In this document: positions 20,011-28,439 of the stretch, in pieces
Layout: each line of letters begins with the position of its first letter
Position numbering within the stretch: position 1 is the stretch's first letter
Assembly (NCBI RefSeq): GCF_018919145.1
Contig: NZ_JAHLQJ010000018.1
Span: 1 to 64,000, forward strand
DNA length: 64,000 nucleotides
Source: Paenibacillus brevis
Lineage (GTDB): Bacteria > Bacillota > Bacilli > Paenibacillales > Paenibacillaceae
Reading direction: 5' to 3'
Position numbers and translations under genes: made by a program
The notes under the pieces: model-generated
What the model saw: the letters and a program-made list of their open reading frames with translations, nothing else
Database searches by the model: none
Told to the model about the DNA's origin: nothing

Positions 20011-20526
20011 GTGAAAAAAATCATCCTGTCTTTGGCAGCCTGCGTCTTATTAGGTACGGCAACTGTCGCCGCAGCCGCTCCAGTCGCAACATCTGTCAAG
20101 GCAAGCATCCGCTATTTCAGCTTTATAGTAAATGGGCAACCTAAGTTAAGCGCCGACACCCTTGTACACAATGGTTTTACCTATGTCCCGATTCGCGAAG
20201 CTGCGAACTTGTTCAACTATGACACCAAGTACGATGGGGCAACAAAATCTATTTCGTTCGAATCCCGGAAAGAATGGATTACTCTAACCGAGCTCATCGC
20301 AGCAAATAGTACTCTTTCTGTTTCAAAACAGGAAAACGCTCCTGATATTTATGAAATCCATGAAAGAAGCCAACTCGCGTTTAAAATTAATGTAACCTCT
20401 CTTAAAGATGGGGACAACTCTACTACTGCGGATAACAAGTCCAATGTGATTGCCATAAAAAAGGATCTGGGGTCCTTGTTTTTGAACAAGAAGGATGTTC
20501 TTGAGGCCGGTTATAAGATTGAATAA
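20011..20526 (+). CDS. Secreted stalk-domain protein (copper amine oxidase N-like)
   Basis: About 171 residues with a signal peptide (KKIILSLAACVLLGTATVAAAA). The mature part carries one copper-amine-oxidase-N-like stalk domain: FIVNGQPKLSADTLVHNGFTYVPIREAANLF then YDGATKSISF. Such domains are common in Paenibacillaceae surface proteins and are structural, not oxidases. A C-terminal ~80 residues have no recognised motif. The GTG start is chosen because GGAGG lies seven bases upstream; the ATG two codons earlier would be only one base away. It is a lone plus-strand gene inside a minus-strand glycan region, with its own terminator. Confidence 0.8.
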   Translation: MKKIILSLAACVLLGTATVAAAAPVATSVKASIRYFSFIVNGQPKLSADTLVHNGFTYVPIREAANLFNYDTKYDGATKSISFESRKEWITLTELIAANSTLSVSKQENAPDIYEIHERSQLAFKINVTSLKDGDNSTTADNKSNVIAIKKDLGSLFLNKKDVLEAGYKIE

Positions 20527-20553
20527 TAAGACTGTTTCATAATTACATCATTC

Positions 20554-20590
20554 AAAATGCGCCTCTGCTGAAAGTAGCAGAGGTGCATTT
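20554..20590. terminator. Bidirectional terminator
   Basis: AAAATGCGCCTCTGCT pairs with AGCAGAGGTGCATTTT around a six-base loop (one G-T mismatch). T-rich sequence follows on both strands. It ends the stalk-domain gene and the convergent glycosyltransferase gene. Confidence 0.88.
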
Positions 20591-21534
20591 TATTTTACGC
20601 CAGTCAACTTCTCCTCAATTTCTCTCCGCTTCTCTCTTAATTCCGGAAGCTGCTTGCGAAAATCCAGCCAAGCCCCAAGAACCTTCGGTTCCCTTAACAG
20701 CATATAGGCATGTACGGCTACTTCATAGGCCAACAAAGCCAGAAGCTGCTTCTTCCATGCCGAAGGGCGGAGATTTTTATACAGCATCTTGTAGCGATTA
20801 ATGAAGGAATACCGACGAATAAACAATGGTTGCTGCTTGCGGCTCCCCTTCTTCCAGCCGCGTTTATGATAACCGATGGCTTCAGCGCAGTAGTAAGACT
20901 TGAAACCGAAAAGCCGGGCTCTCCAAGCGACATCCACATCCTCTTTATAGGCAAAAAAATCATCGTCAAAAAATTTATCTTTTATGGAGATAGCTTCAAT
21001 CATCGTTCTTGAGTACATGGCCGCAGCACCCGACACACCGAATACATCACCGGACAGCTTCCAATTATCCGCTGATTCCCCGGCTCCACGGTCAAAGGCT
21101 CTCCAGATCCGGTTCATGACAAGTCCTGTAGAGTCGATGATTTCCGGATGACTCTGGAATACCAGCATGCCTGTAGCACTTCCAATTCCTTGATCCTTGT
21201 TCATAATGCGGATAAGATGCTCCACATAGGTCGGGGTGAGAATCACATCCGGGTTAAGGATCAGCATATAATCCGCTCTGGATATTCGTATTGCTTGATT
21301 ATGAGCTGGAGCAAAGCCTGCATTATCAGCATTAGCAACGAGACTGATTGGCACAGGGATACTCTCCCGCGATTGAATAGCTTCAACCTGTTGAATCGTA
21401 TCGTCTGCAGAGGCATTATCGACGATAATGATTTGATCAATGGGGAATGTTTGCCCAAATACAGCCTCCAGGCAAGCTTCTATATCTTTACCGCTATTAA
21501 AAGTTACAATATGTACGCTGACAGTTGCAGACAT
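20590..21534 (-). CDS. Family 2 glycosyltransferase
   Basis: About 314 residues, GT2 family, resembling rhamnosyltransferases. It begins SVHIVTFNSGKDIEACL, has a DNAGFAPAHNQAI segment, the LILNPDVILTP nucleotide/metal site and FFAYKEDVDVAWRARLFG acceptor region. A Lys/Arg-rich C-terminal third with a hydrophobic stretch may associate with the membrane. GAGAGGAGA four bases before this ATG supports the start over one eleven codons earlier. It is monocistronic, separated from the main glycan locus by an acyltransferase gene, and probably extends the same surface glycan. Donor and acceptor are not known. Confidence 0.87.
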   Translation of the reverse strand: MSATVSVHIVTFNSGKDIEACLEAVFGQTFPIDQIIIVDNASADDTIQQVEAIQSRESIPVPISLVANADNAGFAPAHNQAIRISRADYMLILNPDVILTPTYVEHLIRIMNKDQGIGSATGMLVFQSHPEIIDSTGLVMNRIWRAFDRGAGESADNWKLSGDVFGVSGAAAMYSRTMIEAISIKDKFFDDDFFAYKEDVDVAWRARLFGFKSYYCAEAIGYHKRGWKKGSRKQQPLFIRRYSFINRYKMLYKNLRPSAWKKQLLALLAYEVAVHAYMLLREPKVLGAWLDFRKQLPELREKRREIEEKLTGVK

Positions 21535-21681
21535 GGGTTCTCCTCTCACAGCAAAAATAAGGAGCACTCATTTCCCAGTGCCCCAGCGCTAATGTGATTA
21601 TTCTGAAGTTCATTATATCAAATCGCCTTCATCAAGCATACCGGATTATATGCTACAATGAGCTTAATAGGAGTGAACAAC

Positions 21682-22764
21682 GTGCCCAACGGACTACTAA
21701 TGAATAATAAGAACTTAACTATTAATGGATTGAGAGGACTATTAGCATCACTCGTAGTTCTCTATCATGGCTATACCGGGATGACGACTTCAAATTATTT
21801 GGAAGAAAGCTATATACGACAAATTAATCATTTTGGCCCTTTTGCTGTTAATATCTTCTTTATCATTAGCGGATATCTAATCCTCCAAAGTTTAATTCGC
21901 AGCGGTAGTATAGACTATTTTATTAAAAATCGTATTCTCCGAATCTACCCCGTGTTCTTCGTTATTCATATATTTATTTTTATAGCTGGACCGGTGATCA
22001 ACTACGAGTGGATGGGAAGCCTTTCCACCGCCGAATATTTATTACACTTTGTATCCAATTTACTGATGCTGCCCGGAGTATTTAATCTCCCAATAGCACA
22101 AATTGTAGCTTGGTCACTTAGTTATGAATTTGCTTTTTATATTGTGATTACTGTATTTTACTTTGGTCACAAATCACAGTCCATACTTCTTAAGTACTTT
22201 AGCATAGGTGCTGCCCTAATCACTTCCCTGATTCTGCTCTATAAACACCCAACCATGCTATTCTTCTTAGTTGGGATATTGTTGTGCTTGTACAGTGAGA
22301 AAATAACTGCCTTATTGAAGTACCGCTATCATTCATGGTTTTTCTTCAACGGGATTTTATTTATGCTGATTGCAATTTTTGTTTACGATCCTGAGAATTT
22401 ATCATTATCACTTATTTTCAGCTTTCTGTTCTTTTTCACGGTAATAAATGAAGAAGGAGCATTTGCCAAGATCATGAGAAGCCGAGTGTTTCAGTACCTG
22501 GGCGAACTCAGTTATAGTCTTTACCTCTGGCATACGTTCATCATGTTCCCTATTAAGAGAATCATTCCTATAGTCGGACTGGAACAGTTGAATCAATACG
22601 TTTTACTTGTCTTATTTACAGGATCATCACTAATCATATCCTTGCTTGCTTCACATTTTTCTTATCGGCTCCTGGAGGTTAAAGTAGTTAAGTTCTTGAA
22701 GAAGTCCAGAGTTTTTCGTTCCAACCGTACCCCGATTTCGCAAAGAAACGCTGGTGCACTTTAG
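21682..22764 (+). CDS. Membrane O-acyltransferase (acyltransferase family 3)
   Basis: About 360 residues, with about ten predicted membrane helices. The N-terminal LRGLLASLVVLYHGYTG carries the conserved Arg and His of acyltransferase-3 proteins (OafA/YrhL type), and NIFFIISGYLI follows. These enzymes usually O-acetylate cell-surface sugars using cytosolic acetyl-CoA. Its place between glycosyltransferase genes suggests acetylation of the locus glycan. AGGAGT seven bases before the GTG at 21682 favours that start; an ATG eight codons earlier overlaps the probable -10 region (TACAAT at 21654-21659), and another ATG lies six codons later. Confidence 0.87.
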   Translation: MPNGLLMNNKNLTINGLRGLLASLVVLYHGYTGMTTSNYLEESYIRQINHFGPFAVNIFFIISGYLILQSLIRSGSIDYFIKNRILRIYPVFFVIHIFIFIAGPVINYEWMGSLSTAEYLLHFVSNLLMLPGVFNLPIAQIVAWSLSYEFAFYIVITVFYFGHKSQSILLKYFSIGAALITSLILLYKHPTMLFFLVGILLCLYSEKITALLKYRYHSWFFFNGILFMLIAIFVYDPENLSLSLIFSFLFFFTVINEEGAFAKIMRSRVFQYLGELSYSLYLWHTFIMFPIKRIIPIVGLEQLNQYVLLVLFTGSSLIISLLASHFSYRLLEVKVVKFLKKSRVFRSNRTPISQRNAGAL

Positions 22765-22777
22765 CATCCAGCGTTTT
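22746..22777. terminator. Bidirectional terminator between the acyltransferase gene and rfbD
   Basis: AAACGCTGG pairs with CCAGCGTTTT; it overlaps the acyltransferase stop codon and lies just after the end of rfbD on the other strand, closing the long minus-strand glycan locus. Confidence 0.75.
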
Positions 22778-22791
22778 AGTAAGTAAAGAAC

Positions 22792-23664
22792 CTATTTATT
22801 GCTTTGAAAATATAACGAGAGAAACTCCTTTAGCCCTTCATGCCAAGGTCTCATATCTTTAAACCCATTGCTTCGGATCGCCAAATGCTCCATTACCGAA
22901 TTCCGGGGACGCGGTGCTGGTAATGGATACTCCTCCGTCGTGCAGGCATGCACCCGAGCCGAATAATGCTGTCCGCTGATAGTCTCAGCTTCCATAAAAA
23001 TCGCCTTCGCAAATTCATACCAGGTGCAGGTTCCGGAATTGGAAGCATGATAAATGCCGTATTGCTCTGTCTGGATCAACTCTAGCAGAAACTCAGCCAA
23101 GTCCGATGTGTACGTCGGCGATCCTTTCTGATCATGGACAACCTTGATTTCATCACGTTCTTGCCCCAGTCTAAGCATCGTTTTAACAAAGTTATGACCA
23201 TGGAGACCATACACCCAAGATGTCCGTACGATAAAATAAGCCGAGGAAAGGCTCTGCACAAGTACTTCACCCGCCCGTTTGGACTTGCCGTATATACTCT
23301 GCGGATTAGTATTGTCATATTCGTGATACGGCAACTCCGAGTTACCATCAAACACATAGTCTGTACTAATGTAGCAAAACTTGGCCCCAATCTGTTCACT
23401 CGCTACGACCATATTCCGCGTACCGGCAGCATTTACAGCATAAGCGGATTCCACTTCTGTTTCCGCCCGGTCCACGGCTGTGTAGGCCGCACAGTGAATT
23501 ACAACTTCCGGCTGAAATTGCTGAATAAAGGATTGACAGGCAGCCGGATCAGTAATGTCTAATGCATCTCGATCGGAAGCAATGACTTCATGCCCACTAC
23601 GTTTCAAATGGGCTACAACATCCCTCCCCAGTTGACCTGACGCCCCTGTAACCAACACTTTCAT
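22792..23664 (-). CDS. rfbD: dTDP-4-dehydrorhamnose reductase
   Basis: 290 residues of the RmlD family of short-chain dehydrogenases, the last step of dTDP-L-rhamnose synthesis. Rossmann motif VTGASGQLGRDV at the N-terminus, the VIHCAAYTAVDRAE segment, STDYVFDG, and the catalytic YGKSKRAGE (Tyr-x-x-x-Lys) are all present. It overlaps rfbB by four bases and is the last gene of the locus. Its base composition is closer to the chromosome average than that of the middle of the locus. Confidence 0.96.
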   Translation of the reverse strand: MKVLVTGASGQLGRDVVAHLKRSGHEVIASDRDALDITDPAACQSFIQQFQPEVVIHCAAYTAVDRAETEVESAYAVNAAGTRNMVVASEQIGAKFCYISTDYVFDGNSELPYHEYDNTNPQSIYGKSKRAGEVLVQSLSSAYFIVRTSWVYGLHGHNFVKTMLRLGQERDEIKVVHDQKGSPTYTSDLAEFLLELIQTEQYGIYHASNSGTCTWYEFAKAIFMEAETISGQHYSARVHACTTEEYPLPAPRPRNSVMEHLAIRSNGFKDMRPWHEGLKEFLSLYFQSNK

Positions 23665-24686
23665 GCCTGGTCACCACCAAGACGCTCACCATATTGCTTC
23701 TCATAATAGTCCTGATAAGCCCCGCTTTGAATTCGTGTCCACCAGTCTTTATTGTCCAAATACCAACGAATTGTTTCCTCTATTCCCGTCTCGAAGGAGT
23801 ACTTTGGCTCCCAGCCTAACTCCTGCATCGTTTTCGTGGGATCAATGCCGTATCTACGGTCATGGCCAGGACGATCCTGCACATGCTTAATCAACGATTC
23901 TGGCTTGCCGAGTTGCTCCAATATGGTCTTAACAATATGAAGATTTGTTCGTTCATTATTTCCGCCGATATTGTAAACTTCTCCATTACGCCCCTGGTGG
24001 ATCACAAGGTCAATGGCACTGCAATGATCTTCTACGTACAACCAATCGCGAATGTTAAGTCCATCTCCGTACACTGGTAATGCCTCATCAGCCAGCGCTT
24101 TGGAGATCATTAATGGAATTAATTTTTCCGGAAATTGGTAAGGGCCATAATTATTGGAGCAACGTGTAATATTGACTTGCAGCCCAAATGTCTCATGGTA
24201 GGCACGAACCAGTAAATCCCCTCCAGCCTTACTGGCAGAGTATGGACTATTCGGCTGAAGAGGAGTCTCTTCCGTAAATAGTCCAGTCTCCCCTAACGTC
24301 CCGTATACTTCGTCTGTCGATACCTGAACGAATTTTTGAACATTATACTTACGAGCTGCCTCCAGGAGTACTTGAGTTCCAAGTACATTGGTCTTCACAA
24401 AAACATCCGGCTCCAGTATGCTCCGGTCTACATGTGATTCTGCAGCAAAATTGACAATTACATCCACGCCTTGACCCATCAAGTTCTCCATCGCTCGAGC
24501 ATCGTTAATATCGGTTTTCACGAAAGTGTGATTTGGATGATTCTCTATGGATTTCAGGTTTTCCAGATTTCCTGCATAAGTCAGCGCATCCACGTTTACA
24601 ATTTGATAGTCAGGATGTTGGCGGAGCATATATAGCACAAAATTGCTGCCGATAAAGCCGGCACCGCCTGTTACAAGCAGCTTCAT
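23661..24686 (-). CDS. rfbB: dTDP-glucose 4,6-dehydratase
   Basis: 341 residues, the normal RmlB length. It makes dTDP-4-keto-6-deoxyglucose, the branch point for L-rhamnose and, here, the 4-amino sugar. The NAD-binding VTGGAGFIGSNFV, the DVIVNFAAESHVDRSI segment, QVSTDEVYG and catalytic YSASKAGGD, plus NNYGPYQFPEKLIP, are clear. It is followed by rfbD with a four-base overlap and preceded by rfbC. Its product should feed both the RfbC/RfbD and the WecE-like branches. Confidence 0.97.
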   Translation of the reverse strand: MKLLVTGGAGFIGSNFVLYMLRQHPDYQIVNVDALTYAGNLENLKSIENHPNHTFVKTDINDARAMENLMGQGVDVIVNFAAESHVDRSILEPDVFVKTNVLGTQVLLEAARKYNVQKFVQVSTDEVYGTLGETGLFTEETPLQPNSPYSASKAGGDLLVRAYHETFGLQVNITRCSNNYGPYQFPEKLIPLMISKALADEALPVYGDGLNIRDWLYVEDHCSAIDLVIHQGRNGEVYNIGGNNERTNLHIVKTILEQLGKPESLIKHVQDRPGHDRRYGIDPTKTMQELGWEPKYSFETGIEETIRWYLDNKDWWTRIQSGAYQDYYEKQYGERLGGDQA

Positions 24687-24710
24687 GGGTAAAATCCTCC
24701 AATGAGTTTT

Positions 24711-25256
24711 CTAAAAGTTAATTTCAGCATCCTTTAATAAGGGCTGCTTTAAATCCTTAGCAGACAAAACTGGATTTGGAGTAGGCCAATCAATATTCAA
24801 CTCCGGATCATTCCATAGTATGCCACGATCATGTTCTGGAGAGTAGTATTCGTCCACTTTGTAGAATACTTGGGTGTTTGGTACGAGCGTGCAGAATCCA
24901 TGTGCAAATCCTTTAGGCACCAATAATTGACGCTTATTGAACTCACTGAGGATCACTCCGATCCATTGACCAAACGTTGGAGAGTTCCGCCGAATGTCAA
25001 GGATCACGTCATAAATTGCTCCTGAAAGAACCCGTACCAGCTTTGTTTGAGCCTTTGGGTTCAATTGATAGTGTAAACCACGTAGTACGCCAGGTTCCTC
25101 GGACAACGATTGACTATCTTGAACAAAGCTCTCGTAGATACCAAACTGCTTCATAACAGCACCATTATAGCTTTCCATAAAAAAGCCCCGGTGATCCCCA
25201 TGTACCACCGGTTCGAGTAATACTGCACCGCCCAGCTTCAGTGGAGTATCTTTCAT
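24711..25256 (-). CDS. rfbC: dTDP-4-dehydrorhamnose 3,5-epimerase
   Basis: 181 residues, a cupin of the RmlC family. Motifs: DHRGFFMESYN, LRGLHYQLNPKAQTKLVRV with the catalytic His, DVILDIRRNSPTFG, and KGFAHGFCTL. It epimerises dTDP-4-keto-6-deoxyglucose at C3 and C5 on the way to dTDP-L-rhamnose. It lies between rfbA and rfbB with gaps of about 20 bases, so co-transcription is likely. Confidence 0.96.
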   Translation of the reverse strand: MKDTPLKLGGAVLLEPVVHGDHRGFFMESYNGAVMKQFGIYESFVQDSQSLSEEPGVLRGLHYQLNPKAQTKLVRVLSGAIYDVILDIRRNSPTFGQWIGVILSEFNKRQLLVPKGFAHGFCTLVPNTQVFYKVDEYYSPEHDRGILWNDPELNIDWPTPNPVLSAKDLKQPLLKDAEINF

Positions 25257-25276
25257 AATAGAATAAACCTCCCTGT

Positions 25277-26020
25277 TTATAGCTTTAACTTACCGAACTC
25301 TTCACCAAAGGTGATATCCTGTGCAAGTTCATTGGCACGAGCCAAGGAGGCATGTGTGCCAGCATCGGTCCACCATCCATGCAAGATATCGAAAGTTAGT
25401 TCATTACGTTCAATATATGCATTATTAACGTCGGTGATTTCCAATTCACCCCGGCTGGAGGGTTTCAATTTTTTTATTATTTCAAAAACATTATGGTCAT
25501 ACATATAAATTCCCGTTACTGCATAGTTAGACTTCGGATGCTTTGGCTTCTCTTCAATTGAAACAATCCGTCCTTCTTGAAGTTCAGGAACACCAAATCG
25601 TTCAGGATCAGGGATCTCTTGAATTAGAATTTTAGCCCCGTACTGTTGTTTCGTAAAATTAGCCACATACGAAGATATATCATCCACAAAAACATTATCA
25701 CCTAAAATTATAACCATCTGATCTTTACCAACAAAATGTTCAGCGAGCCCAAGAGCTTGAGCAATCCCACCTGCTTCATCTTGTACCTTATAAGTAAAAG
25801 TTACTCCCATCGCAGTTCCACTACCAAGGAGGTTTACCACATCCCCCATGTGCTCTTTACCTGTCACAATAAGGATCTCCGTAATCCCTGACTGTTTAAG
25901 TTTATTTACACTATGGAAAATCATCGGATACTTGCCAACTGGAAGTAAATGCTTGTTAGTCACCTTTGTTAATGGGTAGAGGCGCGATCCTGTACCACCT
26001 GCAAGGATAATTCCTTTCAT
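25277..26020 (-). CDS. rfbA: Glucose-1-phosphate thymidylyltransferase, short form
   Basis: 247 residues of the nucleotidyltransferase family making dTDP-glucose. The N-terminal GGTGSRLYPLT signature, KYPMIFHSVNKL, ILGDNVFVDD, and EEKPKHPKSNYAVTGIYMYD are present. It is about 40 residues shorter than enterobacterial RmlA and lacks the C-terminal extension, as do the short Gram-positive forms such as SpsI. Its place directly before rfbC, and after the WecE-like gene, suggests that it supplies both dTDP-sugars of the locus. Its codons are richer in A+T than those of rfbB and rfbD. Confidence 0.93.
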   Translation of the reverse strand: MKGIILAGGTGSRLYPLTKVTNKHLLPVGKYPMIFHSVNKLKQSGITEILIVTGKEHMGDVVNLLGSGTAMGVTFTYKVQDEAGGIAQALGLAEHFVGKDQMVIILGDNVFVDDISSYVANFTKQQYGAKILIQEIPDPERFGVPELQEGRIVSIEEKPKHPKSNYAVTGIYMYDHNVFEIIKKLKPSSRGELEITDVNNAYIERNELTFDILHGWWTDAGTHASLARANELAQDITFGEEFGKLKL

Positions 26021-26050
26021 CTACTATACCCCTCCAATTCCTTGCATTTT

Positions 26051-27184
26051 TTACATAAAATTATAATAATTAACAATTTCATTTATAACTATATTGATTT
26101 CTTCTAGAGTGATATTGTAATAAAGTGGAAGTCTCAACAAGCGTTCACTTTCTATTGTAGTATAATTATCCCGACCAATCATTTCTCCAAATTCTAGTCC
26201 TGCCTGTGAAGAATGCAGTGGGATGTAGTGAAAAACTGTTTGAATCCCCTTACTCTTTAGGTATGCTATTAAACTGGTCCTTTCTTCTAAATTAGATGTT
26301 TTTAAATAAAACATATGTGCATTATGATCTATATGTTCGGGAATAAAGGGAAGAACAATCTTTTCTTCGTCCTCCAAAGGCTTTAAACCATTAAAATAAG
26401 TATACCAGCAATCTAAGCGATAAGAATTAATCCTCTCTGCATTTTCAAATTGAGCATAAAGAAATGCAGCATTAAGTTCACTTGGTAGATAAGAAGATCC
26501 TATATCTACCCAGGAATATTTATCTACTTGTCCCCTAAAGAATCTTGCTCTGTTGGTACCCTTCTCACGTATTATTTCAGCTCGTTCAATAAAACGAGCA
26601 TCATTAATAACTAATGCCCCTCCCTCGCCACAATTGTAATTCTTTGTCTCATGAAAGCTGTAGCATCCTAGATGCCCAATAGTCCCCAAATATTTCCCTT
26701 TATACTTACTAATGACCCCCTGTGCAGCATCTTCAATAACAACAAGGTTGTATCTATTAGCTATTTCCATTATAGCATCCATTTCGCAGGCTACCCCTGC
26801 ATAGTGAACTGGAACTATGGCACGCGTCCTTGCAGTAATAGCCTGTTCTATAAGCTTCTCGTCCATATTCATAGTATCAGGGCGAATATCAACAAAAATT
26901 ATTTTGGCCCCTCTTAGAGCAAATGCATTCGCAGTGGATACAAAAGTATAGGAAGGTAAAATTACTTCATCACCTTCTCGTATATCTGCTAATATTGCGG
27001 CCATTTCCAATGCATGAGTACATGACGTGGTTAATAATACTTTTTCGGCCAGAAAGTGTTCCTCTAACCACTTACTACACATCTTCGTAAAATGCCCATC
27101 ACCTGAGAGGTGTCCTCTTTCAATGGCTTCTTTTATATAGTGTTCTTCAAGGCCAGCTACTGCGGGCTTATTAAATGGTATCAT
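26051..27184 (-). CDS. wecE: dTDP-4-amino-4,6-dideoxygalactose transaminase (WecE-like)
   Basis: 377 residues of the DegT/DnrJ/EryC1 PLP-dependent sugar aminotransferases. It follows enterobacterial WecE/RffA closely from MIPFNKPAV onward: SGDGHFTKMC, LPSYTFVSTANAFALRGA, EDAAQGV, and the PLP-binding Lys181 in CYSFHETKN, then GQVDKYSWVDIGSSYLPSE. WecE aminates dTDP-4-keto-6-deoxyglucose to dTDP-4-amino-4,6-dideoxy-D-galactose (Fuc4N). The next genes (SMR-type membrane protein, formyltransferase-like, ArnC-like glycosyltransferase) suggest that the amino sugar is formylated, moved to undecaprenyl phosphate and flipped. The stop of the preceding SMR gene overlaps its start by four bases. Confidence 0.92.
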   Translation of the reverse strand: MIPFNKPAVAGLEEHYIKEAIERGHLSGDGHFTKMCSKWLEEHFLAEKVLLTTSCTHALEMAAILADIREGDEVILPSYTFVSTANAFALRGAKIIFVDIRPDTMNMDEKLIEQAITARTRAIVPVHYAGVACEMDAIMEIANRYNLVVIEDAAQGVISKYKGKYLGTIGHLGCYSFHETKNYNCGEGGALVINDARFIERAEIIREKGTNRARFFRGQVDKYSWVDIGSSYLPSELNAAFLYAQFENAERINSYRLDCWYTYFNGLKPLEDEEKIVLPFIPEHIDHNAHMFYLKTSNLEERTSLIAYLKSKGIQTVFHYIPLHSSQAGLEFGEMIGRDNYTTIESERLLRLPLYYNITLEEINIVINEIVNYYNFM

Positions 27185-27555
27185 GATATCGACCTACTTG
27201 ATATTATTATTCCTATCACTATAAAGACAAGACCAACCATCTTGTATACTGTAATAGGTTCTTTAAAAATAAAAATTGAAAAAATAAAAACTAGAACATA
27301 CGAAAAACTCATAAAAGGATAGGCATAGCTGATATTGAATTTTGTCATTGCGGCCATCCAAAATAAAGATGCTATGAATGCAGATAATAATGAAGAAAAA
27401 ATAAAAGGGTCAAAAACTAATTTAATCAAAAAGAGTAATTTATCTATAAATGGCTCCGGTAAACTTCCAAATTTAGATATCCTCCACTTCATTACGAGTT
27501 GGCCGTATACAGTAAACAGTATTGTTCCTAGCACATATAAATATCCCATAGTCAT
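27181..27555 (-). CDS. Four-helix SMR/ArnE-like membrane protein, candidate lipid-sugar flippase
   Basis: 124 residues with four predicted helices (about 3-21, 40-66, 72-92, 98-118). The pattern (YGQLVMKW near the start, SYAYPFMSFSYVLVFIFSIFIFKEPITVYKMVGLVFIVIGI at the end) matches small EamA/SMR-type proteins such as ArnE and ArnF, which flip undecaprenyl-phosphate-aminoarabinose. It overlaps both neighbours by four bases, tying it tightly to the WecE-like and formyltransferase-like genes. In this setting it most likely moves an undecaprenyl-phosphate-linked amino sugar across the membrane. A drug-efflux role is less likely. Confidence 0.78.
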   Translation of the reverse strand: MTMGYLYVLGTILFTVYGQLVMKWRISKFGSLPEPFIDKLLFLIKLVFDPFIFSSLLSAFIASLFWMAAMTKFNISYAYPFMSFSYVLVFIFSIFIFKEPITVYKMVGLVFIVIGIIISSRSIS

Positions 27556-28439
27556 TCAAACCTTATTCTAAATTTATTTAAGGGTAGTAATTCTTTTCCT
27601 GTTTCATCATCTATTATGCTTTGTATCTTTAACAAGCCCTTTCCACAAACAACAATAGGATTTTTATTTTCAAAAAAGATAACTTTCCCTGGTGTTCTAT
27701 TTTCTATCAAAACATCTTGAATTGGGATGCTTTCAACAATCCTTACTTTTTTTCCATTCAAAAAAGTTGCTGCACCTTTGTATGGAAAACCCGTTGCATC
27801 AATAAAGCGCTGAATATACTCCGATTCCATACTCCAATCTATTAAATAGTCTTGCTCATCTCTCCAAAGACTGTATGATGCTTCTTTTTCATTTTGCGGA
27901 ACCCCTACTATTGCTTTTTCTTCAAGAATATCACAAGTAATTTTATTCACTAACAAAATATATAAATCAGCGATCTTGGCAATGGCGTCTTCAATTTTTA
28001 TAGGATAGCTAATCGTAAGAGATTCTTGTGCAATAATATCGCCCTTATCATAATCTGTCGTTGCAAACAATGCAGTAACACCAATTTGTATTTCTTTATT
28101 AATTAGAGCATTTACTAAAGGAGCAAATCCTCTATATCGCGGTAATAAAGAATCATGAAATACGATTAATTGATTTACATTGTTAATAATCCATCTCCAA
28201 CCAATAGCAAAAGCAATCTGATTTTCAAATAAAGAATTGTCAATTTCTAATCGATCTAGTACTCTCACCCCATTCTTCAAACACAAATCTCTGATTTCTA
28301 AATAATAATCCTTTTGCACATTAGGATCTCTACTGATGATAATAACATCGATTGGATCAATTCCGTACCTATTTATAAAATTCTCCAGTATTAAGTAACC
28401 TTTTTTGTTCATTAAGAACATCGCTATCTTACTTTTCAT
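27552..28439 (-). CDS. Sugar N-formyltransferase-like protein with altered active site
   Basis: 295 residues of the formyltransferase fold (as in Met-tRNA formyltransferase, ArnA N-terminal domain and dTDP-amino-sugar formyltransferases). His95 in VFHDSLLPRYRG and Asp131 in TTDYDKGDIIAQE match two members of the usual Asn-His-Asp catalytic triad, but the position of the Asn (two before His) is Val93. The C-terminal part has an FMT-like OB-type segment. Given the WecE-like gene two positions downstream, the expected reaction is N-formylation of a dTDP-4-amino-4,6-dideoxyhexose from N10-formyltetrahydrofolate, with a different acyl donor also possible. It overlaps the preceding glycosyltransferase gene by 11 bases. 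Confidence 0.82.
   Translation of the reverse strand: MKSKIAMFLMNKKGYLILENFINRYGIDPIDVIIISRDPNVQKDYYLEIRDLCLKNGVRVLDRLEIDNSLFENQIAFAIGWRWIINNVNQLIVFHDSLLPRYRGFAPLVNALINKEIQIGVTALFATTDYDKGDIIAQESLTISYPIKIEDAIAKIADLYILLVNKITCDILEEKAIVGVPQNEKEASYSLWRDEQDYLIDWSMESEYIQRFIDATGFPYKGAATFLNGKKVRIVESIPIQDVLIENRTPGKVIFFENKNPIVVCGKGLLKIQSIIDDETGKELLPLNKFRIRFE

Noticed and set aside
27181-27555. Drug-efflux SMR protein
   Set aside because: Length fits, but the four-base overlaps with sugar-synthesis genes on both sides make a lipid-sugar flippase role more likely.
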